Below the pieces are notes generated by a model. It saw only the letters and a program-made list of their open reading frames with translations, had not been told where the DNA came from and ran no database searches. From positions 1 through 45,802 of the forward strand of contig DASXUJ010000119.1 of NCBI GenBank assembly GCA_036504895.1: DNA of 45,802 nucleotides. Reading direction: 5' to 3'. A program made the translations under genes and the position numbers. Below are positions 36,333 to 45,095 of this stretch, piece by piece (within the stretch, counting starts at the first letter, position 1; every line of letters starts with the position of its first letter). This stretch comes from Syntrophorhabdaceae bacterium (lineage in GTDB: Bacteria; Desulfobacterota; Syntrophorhabdia; Syntrophorhabdales; Syntrophorhabdaceae).

Positions 36333-37322
36333 TCAGTATACTACCCTGGTTGCGGGACGAGGAATTCCGAGCATCGCATCCAGCAAAGCGAGATGGAGTT
36401 TCCGTTTCTGCGGTTTCACTCGCCCCCCCAGGCACTTGTGCCGGGAGTCGTCGAGGATGTAGCCATACTCAGAGGCCAACCGGGCCAGCGTGAATCGGGG
36501 GGCCCCCAGGAGCGCCGCAAATCCCTCGGTAAGGGTCATGGAATATACCCTATCCAGTAAAACAACTCCGCTCTTATCGTATTTGCCTATAGAATTTGCA
36601 GAAATACCTTCTGACGGCTTCGAGGCCCATGTGTCAAGCCCTTCGGCTCTCGTGATGCCCCTGCTCTCGCCCCCGCTGTCAAGAAATAGCCTCATGTCGA
36701 ACTCCACACCCAAATGTCCGCATACCTGCCGAAGGGTACTTTCCGTCTCCAGGACAAGGTCTTCGTATCTGATCTCCTGCACCCTCGGGTCCTGCCTGTG
36801 CTTCCAGATCGCGGCAACGGAGGTAAGCCAGACTTCCGCTGCTCTTTCCACGGTAAGACCCCGCCTCATCAGGGAGAGGATGGTATCTCTGGGGTCCCTC
36901 ACTATGTGAATTACCTTTGAATCGACAAAAGCTCTGAGAAACCGGTCGATAGCGTAAATATTTTCCGGGGTCTTTTCTCCCCATATCTTCTTTCCCGTAA
37001 GAGAAAAGATGTGCACTTTAAGCTTTTGTACAAAGGCCGGGCCATCCTCCGACGTCACCAGCATCTCCCAAATCCTGCTCCGGGTGAGCGAAAAAGACTC
37101 CGGATTTCTGAGAAGAGAGCGGTCCTCGAAATAGGGGTTGCTCGGCACCCCAACCCTCCGAATTATAAAGGACCACCTTTTCAGACGATCGAAGTCATCG
37201 TATAGGATAGGTTTTGAAAAAAGGCCCATCTCTTCCCCGCATACAATATCCGGATGCCTATTGAGCAGGTTAGAGAAGAAAGTGCTGCCCGACGATCCGC
37301 TGCAGCAGATGTTCACGATCAT
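36333..37322 (-). CDS. PAPS-dependent sulfotransferase
   Basis: 329 residues of the sulfotransferase superfamily. The 5'-phosphosulfate loop CCSGSSGSTFFSNLLNRHP lies at about 6-24 and the 3'-phosphate motif VIHIVRDPRDTILSLMRRG at about 139-157. Such enzymes move sulfate from PAPS to carbohydrate hydroxyls or amines. Its ATG overlaps the flippase stop (ATGA), and PAPS-forming cysC-cysD-cysN lie just upstream on the same strand, strong contextual support for glycan sulfation. Confidence 0.87.
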   Translation of the reverse strand: MIVNICCSGSSGSTFFSNLLNRHPDIVCGEEMGLFSKPILYDDFDRLKRWSFIIRRVGVPSNPYFEDRSLLRNPESFSLTRSRIWEMLVTSEDGPAFVQKLKVHIFSLTGKKIWGEKTPENIYAIDRFLRAFVDSKVIHIVRDPRDTILSLMRRGLTVERAAEVWLTSVAAIWKHRQDPRVQEIRYEDLVLETESTLRQVCGHLGVEFDMRLFLDSGGESRGITRAEGLDTWASKPSEGISANSIGKYDKSGVVLLDRVYSMTLTEGFAALLGAPRFTLARLASEYGYILDDSRHKCLGGRVKPQKRKLHLALLDAMLGIPRPATRVVY

Positions 37323-38692
37323 TTAAGGACACTTCTCCCATAATAGGCGAGCCGGAAAGGGAGGATATAGGATCTCAGGCACATGAGAAGGTTCACCCTC
37401 AGTACGGGGTGAAAGATTGAGGCGAGATAGACGGGCAGGCTGTAAGAGAGAAGGGTCGCCACTGCAGCGCCCACGATGCCGTATCTCGGGATCATAACAA
37501 GGTTGAGCCCCGTATTGACCAGAATAGCGAGGATTCTGAACCAGAGCCCGATCTGTTGCTCATTCTCGAGAATAAGGAAATGGCCCCTGATCCCTCCCTG
37601 GAATACGAATACTACGGACCATATGTATATAATGAGGACCACCCGGGCGCCCATGAAACTCTCGCCGAAAAGGGTGTTGATGATTATTCCGGAGCAAAGG
37701 GAGACGGCTATACCTATTACGAAGGCAATCATGAAAAACACGTCGTGGAGTCTCTGAAGCAGGTTCAAATACAGCGCGGGGTCTCCCTTCTTTGCATTTA
37801 TTATGGCTGGGAACAGGGAGCTTACCACAATAGTCGGAATGAAATACCATATCTCGGTGAGGTTTACCGCTACCGCATATATGCCGACCGCTTTTGCATC
37901 GAGCATGCTCCTTATCAACACCTGGTCGAGCCTCATATAAAGTGATATGGCAACGCCTGATAGAATGAGAGGCCACGAATCTTTAAGGAGCCTTGTTGCC
38001 GTCACGGTCCTGAACCGCCACAAGCGCATGGTGGCGCCAAGCTTTTTATATACAATGATAAATCCCAGTGCCATCACGCTGTTTTCGAGTGTCACCGCAA
38101 AAGCAAACCAGATGAGAGAGGCATGGTTGAAGATCAGGATAATTTTGAACGCCGATCCAATGACCGACGAAAAACATCTCACCCATACGGGATACTTCGA
38201 CAGAACCCGGGACTGAAAGAAGAAATCTATCACAAAAATCGATTGAAATACGGATGCAAAGGCGATGATAAATACTGCCCAGCTCGTCAGGCTATCGTAA
38301 GGCTTGAATGCAAGTATGGAGAGAAGGACTATCAGGACAAGCAACGCACCGAAGAGTTTAAGCACGAACGCGGTGCCGAGAAGCTCATCGTTCCGGTCTT
38401 CATTCTGGACTAAATCGCGAACCACAATGCTGTCGAGACCCAGGGCCGCCACGCCTGAAAAGAGACTTACGAAGCTCAATGCATAGCTAAATATGCCGAA
38501 GTTAACCGGCCCCAGGTATCGTATTACATACACTCCGACCAGAAAAGAGAGGAACGCCGCAAAGGCTTTTTCGAAAAGGAGCCAGCCTGTATTGGAGGAA
38601 TATCTCTTTAGACCGTTTGTTGCCGCTCCCCAGTCCATGGGAAGAATGAGCGTCAACAAACGGGAAAATATCGCTGTTCTGCGGTTAACCAT
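37319..38692 (-). CDS. wzx: Oligosaccharide flippase, Wzx/RfbX type
   Basis: 457 residues, strongly hydrophobic with about a dozen membrane segments. The start (SSNTGWLLFEKAFAAFLSFLVGVYVIRYLGP) is the usual Wzx opening. Predicted to flip the lipid-linked repeat unit across the inner membrane. No Wzy polymerase or chain-length protein is recognisable in the window, so they may lie elsewhere. Overlaps the sulfotransferase gene. Confidence 0.88.
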   Translation of the reverse strand: MVNRRTAIFSRLLTLILPMDWGAATNGLKRYSSNTGWLLFEKAFAAFLSFLVGVYVIRYLGPVNFGIFSYALSFVSLFSGVAALGLDSIVVRDLVQNEDRNDELLGTAFVLKLFGALLVLIVLLSILAFKPYDSLTSWAVFIIAFASVFQSIFVIDFFFQSRVLSKYPVWVRCFSSVIGSAFKIILIFNHASLIWFAFAVTLENSVMALGFIIVYKKLGATMRLWRFRTVTATRLLKDSWPLILSGVAISLYMRLDQVLIRSMLDAKAVGIYAVAVNLTEIWYFIPTIVVSSLFPAIINAKKGDPALYLNLLQRLHDVFFMIAFVIGIAVSLCSGIIINTLFGESFMGARVVLIIYIWSVVFVFQGGIRGHFLILENEQQIGLWFRILAILVNTGLNLVMIPRYGIVGAAVATLLSYSLPVYLASIFHPVLRVNLLMCLRSYILPFRLAYYGRSVLK

Positions 38693-38742
38693 TCTTGGTT
38701 GGGAACAGATCGGACGAGTGTGGAAACGGCTATATTGCAGGC

Positions 38743-40545
38743 CTACCAGGGTCTGAATATGATCCCCCGGTCCTGCATCAGGGTTTTTATCAAACTGACC
38801 GATTCTTCCGTATTTCTCGGCTCGGGAATAATTAGGTCACAGGGGATATCGGTGGTCACCGGATCGCCCGTCCAGACCACTCCGATACGCTCCGGCTCGA
38901 TGACCGTTCTTATTATCTCCAGATCATCCCTTGTAAGCTCGATGGCAGTGGCCAACACGATGACGCCCGCATCGAGGAGAAGGTTCGTCGCCTCCGACAA
39001 GCGCCGGATGTGCTCCTCCCTCTTATTCCCCGTCCCTTTGATATCAGCGTCTATCCCATAGAGGACGTTCCCGATGCCCAGGAAGTAGACAATCTTGCCG
39101 TCGGAGAAAAGCCTGCCCTCCAGGGCTTTCGCCACGGGCTTCTTCCCGGCGTTCTTCTGTCCTGTGATAATGATCAGCGTCGGCTTCTGATTATACTTTT
39201 CAGCCCGCATCTCCAGGGAAATGGCACTTCTCTCCCATTTATACTCCCTCTCAAAGACCTTATCCCTGACCCATGCCTGTTTATCCTCAAGGGCTTCCCG
39301 GATAATGCCTCCGCCCGAGATCTCGTAATCATCTACGATCACGAACCTACCGGTGAGGGCCGAATCCTGGGACAGGTCAAAGGCCACGGCGCGATTGCAC
39401 TTGAGTATGCAGTCGGCCACTTCGTGCCTTTCCACCATTTCCCTGTCGGTATCGGAATGAAGATCGGATGCATTCACGACCCTCGTTATCTCCTCTACGA
39501 ATACTGCTACCCGGGATGTACCCAGCTTGAGGATATATTCGGTTTTCTTACGGAACGGTTCCTTGCCGAGCCAGAACAGATTGATCCTCAGACGAGTCGT
39601 CACCCGGGGCCTCGACTCGCCCGCCTTGGCCGCCAGTTCACCTCTGGCTACATATATCTGCTCATCGAGAGTGAAACCTGAGGCCTGGCCCGCCTGAATC
39701 TCCGTCCTCGCTTCCGTATTGAACGATTCGATCGTATTGATCCTGCCTTTTTTACCCGAGGGATAGAATACTATCTCATCGCCTATCCGGGCGGAACCCG
39801 CAAGGGCGGTTCCCGCGATAATCCTTCTGCTGTCGCCGAAACCCGTGAATTTATAGATGTCCTGCACGGGCATGCGAAATGGTTTTGCGGTCGGCGGTTC
39901 TTCCTTTATGAAGGTGTCGAGTACCTCGAGAACAGTAGGTCCTTTATACCAGGGCATCGAGCCCTGGAAATGCGCGATGCCCTCGCCCGTCCTCGCGCTT
40001 GCGGGAAGGAAGCAGAGGGGCGTAATCCCGATCCGCGCCAGAAATTCCGTGTACTCAGTAACGATCCGTTCATAGATCGACCTGTCGAAGCCCACAAGGT
40101 CCATTTTATTCACGATAATGGCGGCCTGGGCGATCCCCAGCATCGAAAGCAGATACCCGTGGCGTCGCGAGTTTTCCCGGACCCCCTCTTCGGCATCGAT
40201 CACGAGAAATGCGGCTTCAGCCCTTGAAGCCCCGGTAACCATATTCTTGAGAAACTCGATATGACCGGGCGCGTCTATAAGGGTATAATTCCTTTTCTTC
40301 GTCTTGAAGAAGACCCGTGCGGAGTCGATGGTTATTCCCTGGGACTGCTCGTCCTTCAGGGCATCGATCAAAAAAGCATATTCAAAAGGCTTGGAATTCC
40401 TTTCGCAATTTGCCCTGATCTGTTCGATCTTCCCTTCGGGCAGAGAGCCCGTATCGGCGAGAAGTCTTCCAAGCACGGTACTCTTCCCGTGATCGACATG
40501 TCCCACAATGGCAAGACTAATATGTTCCTCTTCAGCTTTCATCAT
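38743..40545 (-). CDS. cysN: Sulfate adenylyltransferase GTPase subunit with degenerate APS-kinase tail
   Basis: 600 residues. Residues 1 to about 430 are CysN, an EF-Tu-like GTPase that drives APS formation: G1 [14 protein letters not shown] and NKMD are intact. From about 455 a domain of 146 residues resembles CysC, but its P-loop reads GQKNAGKKP (462-470), with Lys where Ser/Thr must bind Mg-ATP. The DGDNIR substrate motif is also missing (LGIGNV). This tail is probably not an active kinase; a complete cysC is encoded two genes upstream. Start ATG 40545, or the next codon. Confidence 0.93.
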   Translation of the reverse strand: MMKAEEEHISLAIVGHVDHGKSTVLGRLLADTGSLPEGKIEQIRANCERNSKPFEYAFLIDALKDEQSQGITIDSARVFFKTKKRNYTLIDAPGHIEFLKNMVTGASRAEAAFLVIDAEEGVRENSRRHGYLLSMLGIAQAAIIVNKMDLVGFDRSIYERIVTEYTEFLARIGITPLCFLPASARTGEGIAHFQGSMPWYKGPTVLEVLDTFIKEEPPTAKPFRMPVQDIYKFTGFGDSRRIIAGTALAGSARIGDEIVFYPSGKKGRINTIESFNTEARTEIQAGQASGFTLDEQIYVARGELAAKAGESRPRVTTRLRINLFWLGKEPFRKKTEYILKLGTSRVAVFVEEITRVVNASDLHSDTDREMVERHEVADCILKCNRAVAFDLSQDSALTGRFVIVDDYEISGGGIIREALEDKQAWVRDKVFEREYKWERSAISLEMRAEKYNQKPTLIIITGQKNAGKKPVAKALEGRLFSDGKIVYFLGIGNVLYGIDADIKGTGNKREEHIRRLSEATNLLLDAGVIVLATAIELTRDDLEIIRTVIEPERIGVVWTGDPVTTDIPCDLIIPEPRNTEESVSLIKTLMQDRGIIFRPW

Positions 40546-40580
40546 TCACCCTAATCGGGAGAGCCAATGAGCGCGGACCA

Positions 40581-41465
40581 TCACATGTATCCGTCACGAC
40601 GCAATGTCTCCAATCCGCCTCCGTCATCCTTATCCTGTGCCCGTCCCGACCTCTCGGCAACGTTTTTCAATTTACCGCTTTTGAGCTCCAATATGATCTC
40701 CCCGATAGTGCGGGATTCGGAATCAATCGGGTAGGTGCAGGGATAGCATCCGAGGGAACGGTATCGCTTCCCTTCCCCCTGGTCGTAATAGAGGGAGACC
40801 GTGGGAATCCGCTCCCTTTCGATATATTCCCAGATGTTAAGCTCGGTCCAGTCGAGGAGCGGATGAATCCGCACATGGGTCCCGGGTTTAAAATCGGTTT
40901 TGAACTGGCTCCAGAACTCGGGGGGCTGATCCCCCACATCCCAAAGGTTTTCTTTGTCCCTCGGTGAAAAATAACGCTCTTTCGAACGCGAGCCCTCCTC
41001 GTCCGATCTGACGCCCACGATAATTCCTGTAAAAGCATCCGTATTTCTGTCTATTACATAATCTCCCTTCTCATGATCGAACCTGTAACGCCGCCCTTCA
41101 CCGCTGATGGTGCTCTTGAGCGCCTCGGTCTTCAGAAGCCGGCAACAGGTGATCCGGTCCACTTGTCCGTCAGGGAACGTCTGGCGTCGCGAAAGGGCAT
41201 CTTCATTCATTCCGTAAATCATCTGGAGCTTCCATTCCCTGGTAAGGCGATCGCGATATTCGATCATCTCAGGTATCTTATAATGGGTATCGATATGTAT
41301 AAGGGGGAAAGGCACATGGCCGAAGAAGGCCTTTCGTGCCAGCCACAGGAGAACGGTGCTATCCTTGCCTATGGACCAGAGCATCCCCAGGCTCTTGAAG
41401 TTGGCGTACGCCTCCCGGAGTATATGGACACTCAGATTTTCAAGCTGCTCAAGGTGATCCATCAT
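40581..41465 (-). CDS. cysD: Sulfate adenylyltransferase small subunit
   Basis: 294 residues of the PAPS-reductase-like ATP-pyrophosphatase family. [20 protein letters not shown] is the PP-loop region. [34 protein letters not shown] and [14 protein letters not shown] are CysD hallmarks. With CysN it forms APS from sulfate and ATP. Overlaps cysC by an ATGA and precedes cysN by 35 bases. Confidence 0.95.
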   Translation of the reverse strand: MMDHLEQLENLSVHILREAYANFKSLGMLWSIGKDSTVLLWLARKAFFGHVPFPLIHIDTHYKIPEMIEYRDRLTREWKLQMIYGMNEDALSRRQTFPDGQVDRITCCRLLKTEALKSTISGEGRRYRFDHEKGDYVIDRNTDAFTGIIVGVRSDEEGSRSKERYFSPRDKENLWDVGDQPPEFWSQFKTDFKPGTHVRIHPLLDWTELNIWEYIERERIPTVSLYYDQGEGKRYRSLGCYPCTYPIDSESRTIGEIILELKSGKLKNVAERSGRAQDKDDGGGLETLRRDGYM

Positions 41466-42109
41466 GCGCCCCCAAGTATCGGAATGGATCCGGTCCTTTC
41501 CAGATAGACCAGGACCTTCTCCACCCCTTCATCAATTCCGGTATTATCTGTTTCTATGACGAGCTCCGGGTGCTCCGGCTCCTCGTAGATATCCCCTATG
41601 CCTGTAAAATTGGTGATGATGCCCTGCTCTGCTTTTGCATAGAGACCTTTTACATCCCGAGCCCGGCACACCTGCAGAGGGCATTTCACGTAAATTTCCA
41701 CGAACTCCTCTTTCTCGACCATTTTTCTTACCCCTTGCCGGTCCTTTCTATAGGGGGAAATAAAGGAAGTGATGGCGATGATCCCCGCATCCATCAATAT
41801 TTTCGCGGTTTCGCCGATCCTTCTTATGTTTTCTTCCCTGTCTGCAGCACTGAACCCAAGGTCTTTATTGAGTCCCATTCGTATATTGTCCCCATCGAGG
41901 ACATAGGTAGTTATCGATCTGTGAAAGAGCCTCTCTTCAAGCCTGTATGCCAGGGTGGACTTGCCGGAGCCTGACAAACCGGTAAACCAGACGATCAGAG
42001 ATCCGTGGCCGTTACGCTCACGTCTCGCATTTCTTCCTATGATACCTATGTGGCTGGTCAGGTGGGGTTCTATGGTTTCAATTCCCATGTTTTGTTCTGA
42101 AACAGGCAC
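41462..42109 (-). CDS. cysC: Adenylyl-sulfate kinase
   Basis: 215 residues; phosphorylates APS to PAPS. A full P-loop [11 protein letters not shown] (about 43-53), [17 protein letters not shown] and the [10 protein letters not shown] lid are present. The GTG at 42109 has AAAAGGA upstream; an ATG at 42088 lacks a Shine-Dalgarno. First gene of the glycan cluster. No sulfite or PAPS reductase genes lie near, so the PAPS made here serves sulfation more likely than cysteine synthesis. Confidence 0.95.
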   Translation of the reverse strand: MPVSEQNMGIETIEPHLTSHIGIIGRNARRERNGHGSLIVWFTGLSGSGKSTLAYRLEERLFHRSITTYVLDGDNIRMGLNKDLGFSAADREENIRRIGETAKILMDAGIIAITSFISPYRKDRQGVRKMVEKEEFVEIYVKCPLQVCRARDVKGLYAKAEQGIITNFTGIGDIYEEPEHPELVIETDNTGIDEGVEKVLVYLERTGSIPILGGA

Positions 42110-42209
42110 ATCCTTTTCGCGGCGCAGCCCTTCTTCGCACAGGCTACCGCCCTCGCGCGATTACCGGAACCAATCTGATACCTGGGAATGCACGGAAAAC
42201 CGGCCCGAA

Positions 42210-42238
42210 ATTATACCTCAACCCGCAAACCCTTGCAA
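42210..42238 (-). promoter_or_regulatory. Strong promoter of the cysC-led glycan cluster
   Basis: On the minus strand TTGCAA (42233-42238), 17-base spacer, TATAAT (42210-42215). Start near 42203 gives a leader of about 95 GC-rich bases before cysC; no known riboswitch was recognised in it. This promoter and the divergent one at 42371 account for the 323-base gap between cysC and fmdB. Confidence 0.75.
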
Positions 42239-42370
42239 CCTGATTAAAGATGGAATTCGCGATGTTGAATCTTATCACTCCTGTCCGCCAAAGTCTAGAG
42301 ACAAGAAGGCCGCCTCCAGAAGCCGCACCCCCTGTTCGCGGCGCGCAAGGCCGCGGTTCCTTAACTATTC

Positions 42371-42399
42371 TTGACGGGGGCCGTGAAATCGGATTATAT
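42371..42399 (+). promoter_or_regulatory. Promoter of fmdB
   Basis: TTGACG (42371-42376), 17-base spacer, TTATAT (42394-42399), about 34 bases before the fmdB ATG, which has TTTTTGGAGG upstream. Confidence 0.65.
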
Positions 42400-42432
42400 T
42401 AATAGAACATGTGATTTTTTGGAGGATGAGTT

Positions 42433-42750
42433 ATGCCTATCTACGAGTACAAGTGCACAAAGTGCGGAAAGACTTTTGAGATATTTCAAAAGATCGCGGA
42501 TGACCCTCTGTCCGAATGCCGCGCCTGCGGGGGCACGCTTGCGAAGCTGATTTCCCAGTGCTCTTTCCATCTGAAGGGTACAGGGTGGTATGTAACCGAT
42601 TATAAAAAGCCCGTGGATTCCGTCGGGGGCAAGCACAAGGAGAAAAAGGAAGAATCAGCCGCTGAAACAGTCACGGAGACAAAGACGGAGACTGTAACGG
42701 AAACTAAAACTAAAACCGAGACGACAAGCGCGGGACAGACTGGAGGATAA
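42433..42750 (+). CDS. FmdB-family zinc-ribbon protein
   Basis: 105 residues. The N-terminal zinc ribbon has CTKCG and CRACG pairs (residues 8-11 and 34-37). The middle [16 protein letters not shown] is the usual FmdB continuation. The C-terminal third is a low-complexity Thr/Glu/Lys tail made of [10 protein letters not shown] repeats. Family members are named after a putative regulator of formamidase but their real role is unclear. The stop is directly followed by the ATG of the 51-residue protein. Confidence 0.92.
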   Translation: MPIYEYKCTKCGKTFEIFQKIADDPLSECRACGGTLAKLISQCSFHLKGTGWYVTDYKKPVDSVGGKHKEKKEESAAETVTETKTETVTETKTKTETTSAGQTGG

Positions 42751-42906
42751 ATGAAAATCGGAGACAAAGTAAAATTTGCTTTTGCGAAGAAAGAGATGGA
42801 AGGGATAGTAGAGACTCTGTTTGAGAAGACGGTCTATATCAAAGCTGATTTTCCCCACGACAAGGGAAAGATCGTGAAGCGAAAAGTCAAGGACATCAAA
42901 GCCTAA
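42751..42906 (+). CDS. 51-residue small beta-type protein downstream of fmdB
   Basis: A short gene beginning right after the fmdB TAA, with GGAGG 5 bases before its ATG. The protein (MKIGDKVKFAFAKKEMEGIV ... KGKIVKRKVKDIKA) is highly basic. Its pattern resembles small KOW/Tudor-like barrels such as DUF2187-type proteins: a GDxVxF strand, an EGIVxxL turn and a lysine-rich end. Function unknown; a nucleic-acid-binding role is only a guess from charge. Codon use and spacing look genuine. Confidence 0.78.
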   Translation: MKIGDKVKFAFAKKEMEGIVETLFEKTVYIKADFPHDKGKIVKRKVKDIKA

Positions 42907-42917
42907 AAGCTTCAGGG

Positions 42918-42949
42918 GACCGGACCCGATGCCTCTTCAACGTCCGGTC
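42918..42949. terminator. Inverted repeat between convergent genes
   Basis: GACCGGAC (42918-42925) pairs with GTCCGGTC (42942-42949). It lies between the ends of the fmdB unit and cobA-hemD. Neither strand has a T run after it, so termination is only a possibility. Confidence 0.4.
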
Positions 42950-43001
42950 TCATCCAGCCTCCCCAAAAACTGGCAAAAAGAACCGTGTGAAAGTTTCTCT
43001 T

Positions 43002-44498
43002 CTATAGGTCCTTTCTCTGCAGTGCATCGAGGGTAACGGCATCCACGAGCCCCTGGATGTCATATCGCGAAGCGGTGATATGAGGCTCGATCCCGTATTT
43101 CCGCAACGTCTCGGTAGTAATAGGGCCGATGGATGCGATAAGCCCTTCTTTCAGAACATCCGCGCCATAGAGGGTCATAAAATTCCGCACCGTTGATGAA
43201 CTGGTAAAGGTAATGATGTCCGGTTTCGAGGCAAAAGCCTCCGGCCGCCGGGGGAGTTCGGTTCTATATATGGGTATCTGATCGCAGACACCGCCTCCAT
43301 CCTGTATATATTTCGTCACCACATCCCGCCCCTCTTCCGCTCGGGGCAGAAGAAACCTGCGCCCCTTCACCCCCACCTCGTCGAGAACCCTCACAATCCC
43401 TTCCTGGGTAAATTCGTGAGGCATATGGTCCGGCACAATGCCGCGGCTCTCCAGGAATCGCGCGGTTGCCGTGCCGATGGGAAGGACCTTCGCCGGCCCC
43501 AGGCTCCTTGAGTCTTTTCCCTGCTTTCGAAGGGCTTCAAAAAAAATTGAGGCCCCGTTCACGCTCGTAAAGATTATGCAAAAGTAGTCTTTCAGCCCTT
43601 CTATGGCTGCCGATAAAGGCAGGTTGGGCTCGATGGGTACTATCTCTATGGTGGGCGCATAGATTACCTCGGCCCCTCTTTCCACCAGCAATTCACCCAG
43701 TTTTGCTGATTGGTGAGATGCCCTGGTAACCGCCACCCGTTTTCCGAAAAGGGGCCGCCTCTCGAACCATCCGAGCTTCTCCTTCAGGCTTATGACCGCG
43801 CCGACCACGATTATTCCCGGCGGACTTATTCCCGCCTCTCCAACCAACCGTTCGATATCCTTAAGCGGCCCGGTGACGGACCTCTGGGTTGGCAAAGTGC
43901 CCCACTGGATTACACAGGCATCCGTATCAGGGTCCCTGCCCTCCTCGATCAGTCTCCGCGCGATCTCCCCCAGATGCTTCATTCCCATAAGAAATACAAG
44001 GGTATCGATTCCGGTCGCCAACTCGTGCCATCGTATAGCCGAAGCCTCTTTACGCTCATCCTCGTGCCCGGTGATAAATGCAACGGTCGAGGCGTAACCC
44101 CGGTATGTCAGGGGGATACCTGCATAGGCCGGGACCGCGATGGCCGAGGTTATCCCGGGGACAACCTCAAATTGAATGGCCCGCTCTGCAAGATAGGCAG
44201 CCTCCTCTCCCCCTCTTCCGAAGATATAGGGGTCGCCGCCTTTAAGCCGCACTACCGTCTCCCGGAGCAGAGCCTTCTCCACGAGAAGCGCGTTGATCCC
44301 GTCCTGAGACATCGCGTGGCGGGATGCCTGTTTTCCCACATAAATAACCTCCGCGTCCGCTCTCGCAAAAGCAAGAATATCCTTGTGGGCAAGATAATCA
44401 TATATGACGGTATCGGCCCGGCGGATCACCTCCCTTCCTTTTACGGTAATCAGCTTTGGGTCGCCTGGACCGGCGCCTACTAGATATACTTTACCCAT
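43002..44498 (-). CDS. cobA-hemD: Uroporphyrinogen-III methyltransferase / uroporphyrinogen-III synthase fusion
   Basis: 498 residues with two enzymes. Residues 1 to about 245 are CobA/SUMT (VYLVGAGPGDPKLITVKG, VVRLKGGDPYIFGRGGEE, VVPGITSAIAVPAYAGIPLT), which methylates uroporphyrinogen III to precorrin-2. From about 250 to the end is HemD (RRPLFGKRVAVTRA, FTSVNGASIFFEAL, FTSSSTVRNFM), which closes the tetrapyrrole ring. Together they steer toward siroheme or cobalamin. hemA and hemC, often beside this fusion, are not in the window. It has its own strong promoter. Confidence 0.95.
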   Translation of the reverse strand: MGKVYLVGAGPGDPKLITVKGREVIRRADTVIYDYLAHKDILAFARADAEVIYVGKQASRHAMSQDGINALLVEKALLRETVVRLKGGDPYIFGRGGEEAAYLAERAIQFEVVPGITSAIAVPAYAGIPLTYRGYASTVAFITGHEDERKEASAIRWHELATGIDTLVFLMGMKHLGEIARRLIEEGRDPDTDACVIQWGTLPTQRSVTGPLKDIERLVGEAGISPPGIIVVGAVISLKEKLGWFERRPLFGKRVAVTRASHQSAKLGELLVERGAEVIYAPTIEIVPIEPNLPLSAAIEGLKDYFCIIFTSVNGASIFFEALRKQGKDSRSLGPAKVLPIGTATARFLESRGIVPDHMPHEFTQEGIVRVLDEVGVKGRRFLLPRAEEGRDVVTKYIQDGGGVCDQIPIYRTELPRRPEAFASKPDIITFTSSSTVRNFMTLYGADVLKEGLIASIGPITTETLRKYGIEPHITASRYDIQGLVDAVTLDALQRKDL

Positions 44499-44548
44499 CC
44501 ATTCTCATCCTGTGAATTATTTTCCGCCTGGCTTCACGGATACCACAC

Positions 44549-44577
44549 ATTATACGTGGGAACATTGCGAGGTTCAA
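44549..44577 (-). promoter_or_regulatory. Promoter of cobA-hemD
   Basis: On the minus strand TTGAAC (44572-44577), 17-base spacer, TATAAT (44549-44554), about 50 bases before the ATG. The rest of the 361-base gap to the cold-shock gene shows no gene; it holds this and the divergent csp promoter. Confidence 0.72.
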
Positions 44578-44777
44578 ACACTTATTTCTTTACCAAAGCA
44601 AGATTCTTCTTTCGCCGCGCAACGAGGGACCGAGACCGTGGGACAGTTCAACTACATTCGTACACATTTGTGTTACACCTTCGTATACAGAAATAGCCCT
44701 TCCAATTTCAAGCCTGTGCGGTTTTCCCCCGTTTTTACGCGGATGAAGAAATATTTTCCCCTTTGTCAAGATTTCGC

Positions 44778-44807
44778 TTGACACATCTTTTCCAATGAGA
44801 ATAATAT
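44778..44807 (+). promoter_or_regulatory. Promoter of the cold-shock gene
   Basis: TTGACA (44778-44783), 18-base spacer, TAATAT (44802-44807). Start near 44814 gives a leader of about 46 bases. Confidence 0.7.
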
Positions 44808-44811
44808 TAAT

Positions 44812-44831
44812 TTAAAGCACAATTGCTTTAA
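44812..44831 (+). promoter_or_regulatory. Hairpin in the cold-shock leader
   Basis: TTAAAGCA-CAAT-TGCTTTAA, an AT-rich perfect hairpin at the very 5' end of the predicted mRNA. It could protect the 5' end or respond to temperature; that is inference. Confidence 0.45.
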
Positions 44832-44859
44832 TACCAACTAATGAAAGGAGTCCAGTAGT

Positions 44860-45063
44860 ATGCCAGTAGGTAAGGTAAAGTGGTTCAACGATTCCAAAGG
44901 GTACGGGTTTATCGAGCAGGACAGTGGGGAGGACGTATTCGTCCATTTTTCTGCAATCAAGCAGAATGGCTTTAAATCATTGAAGACCGGGGAACGGGTA
45001 GAATTCGAGATAGTCAAAGGCCCGAAAGGTCCTCAGGCCGCCAATGTGGTGAAGGCTGAATAG
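44860..45063 (+). CDS. Cold-shock protein, CspA family
   Basis: 67 residues, one cold-shock OB domain. RNP1 (KGYGFIEQD) and RNP2 (VFVHFSAI) nucleic-acid motifs are intact. It ends ...[11 protein letters not shown] as usual for the family. AAAGGAG stands 9 bases before the ATG. Acts as an RNA chaperone; whether cold-induced cannot be told. Confidence 0.96.
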   Translation: MPVGKVKWFNDSKGYGFIEQDSGEDVFVHFSAIKQNGFKSLKTGERVEFEIVKGPKGPQAANVVKAE

Positions 45064-45071
45064 AAGAGGGA

Positions 45072-45095
45072 GGGAGACTAATCTCTCCCTTTTTC
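45072..45095 (+). terminator. Terminator of the cold-shock gene, inside the mazG 3' end
   Basis: GGGAGA-CTAA-TCTCTCCC then TTTTT. Its 3' arm is also the last codons and stop (CTA at 45078-45080) of mazG on the other strand. Confidence 0.78.

Noticed and set aside
42110-42209. Riboswitch in the cysC leader
   Set aside because: GC-rich hairpins are possible, but no SAM, cobalamin or other known core was recognised and no terminator precedes the start.
44499-44859. tRNA gene, suggested by AGGTTCAAA near 44570
   Set aside because: No acceptor or anticodon arms can be folded around it; the bases form part of the cobA-hemD promoter.
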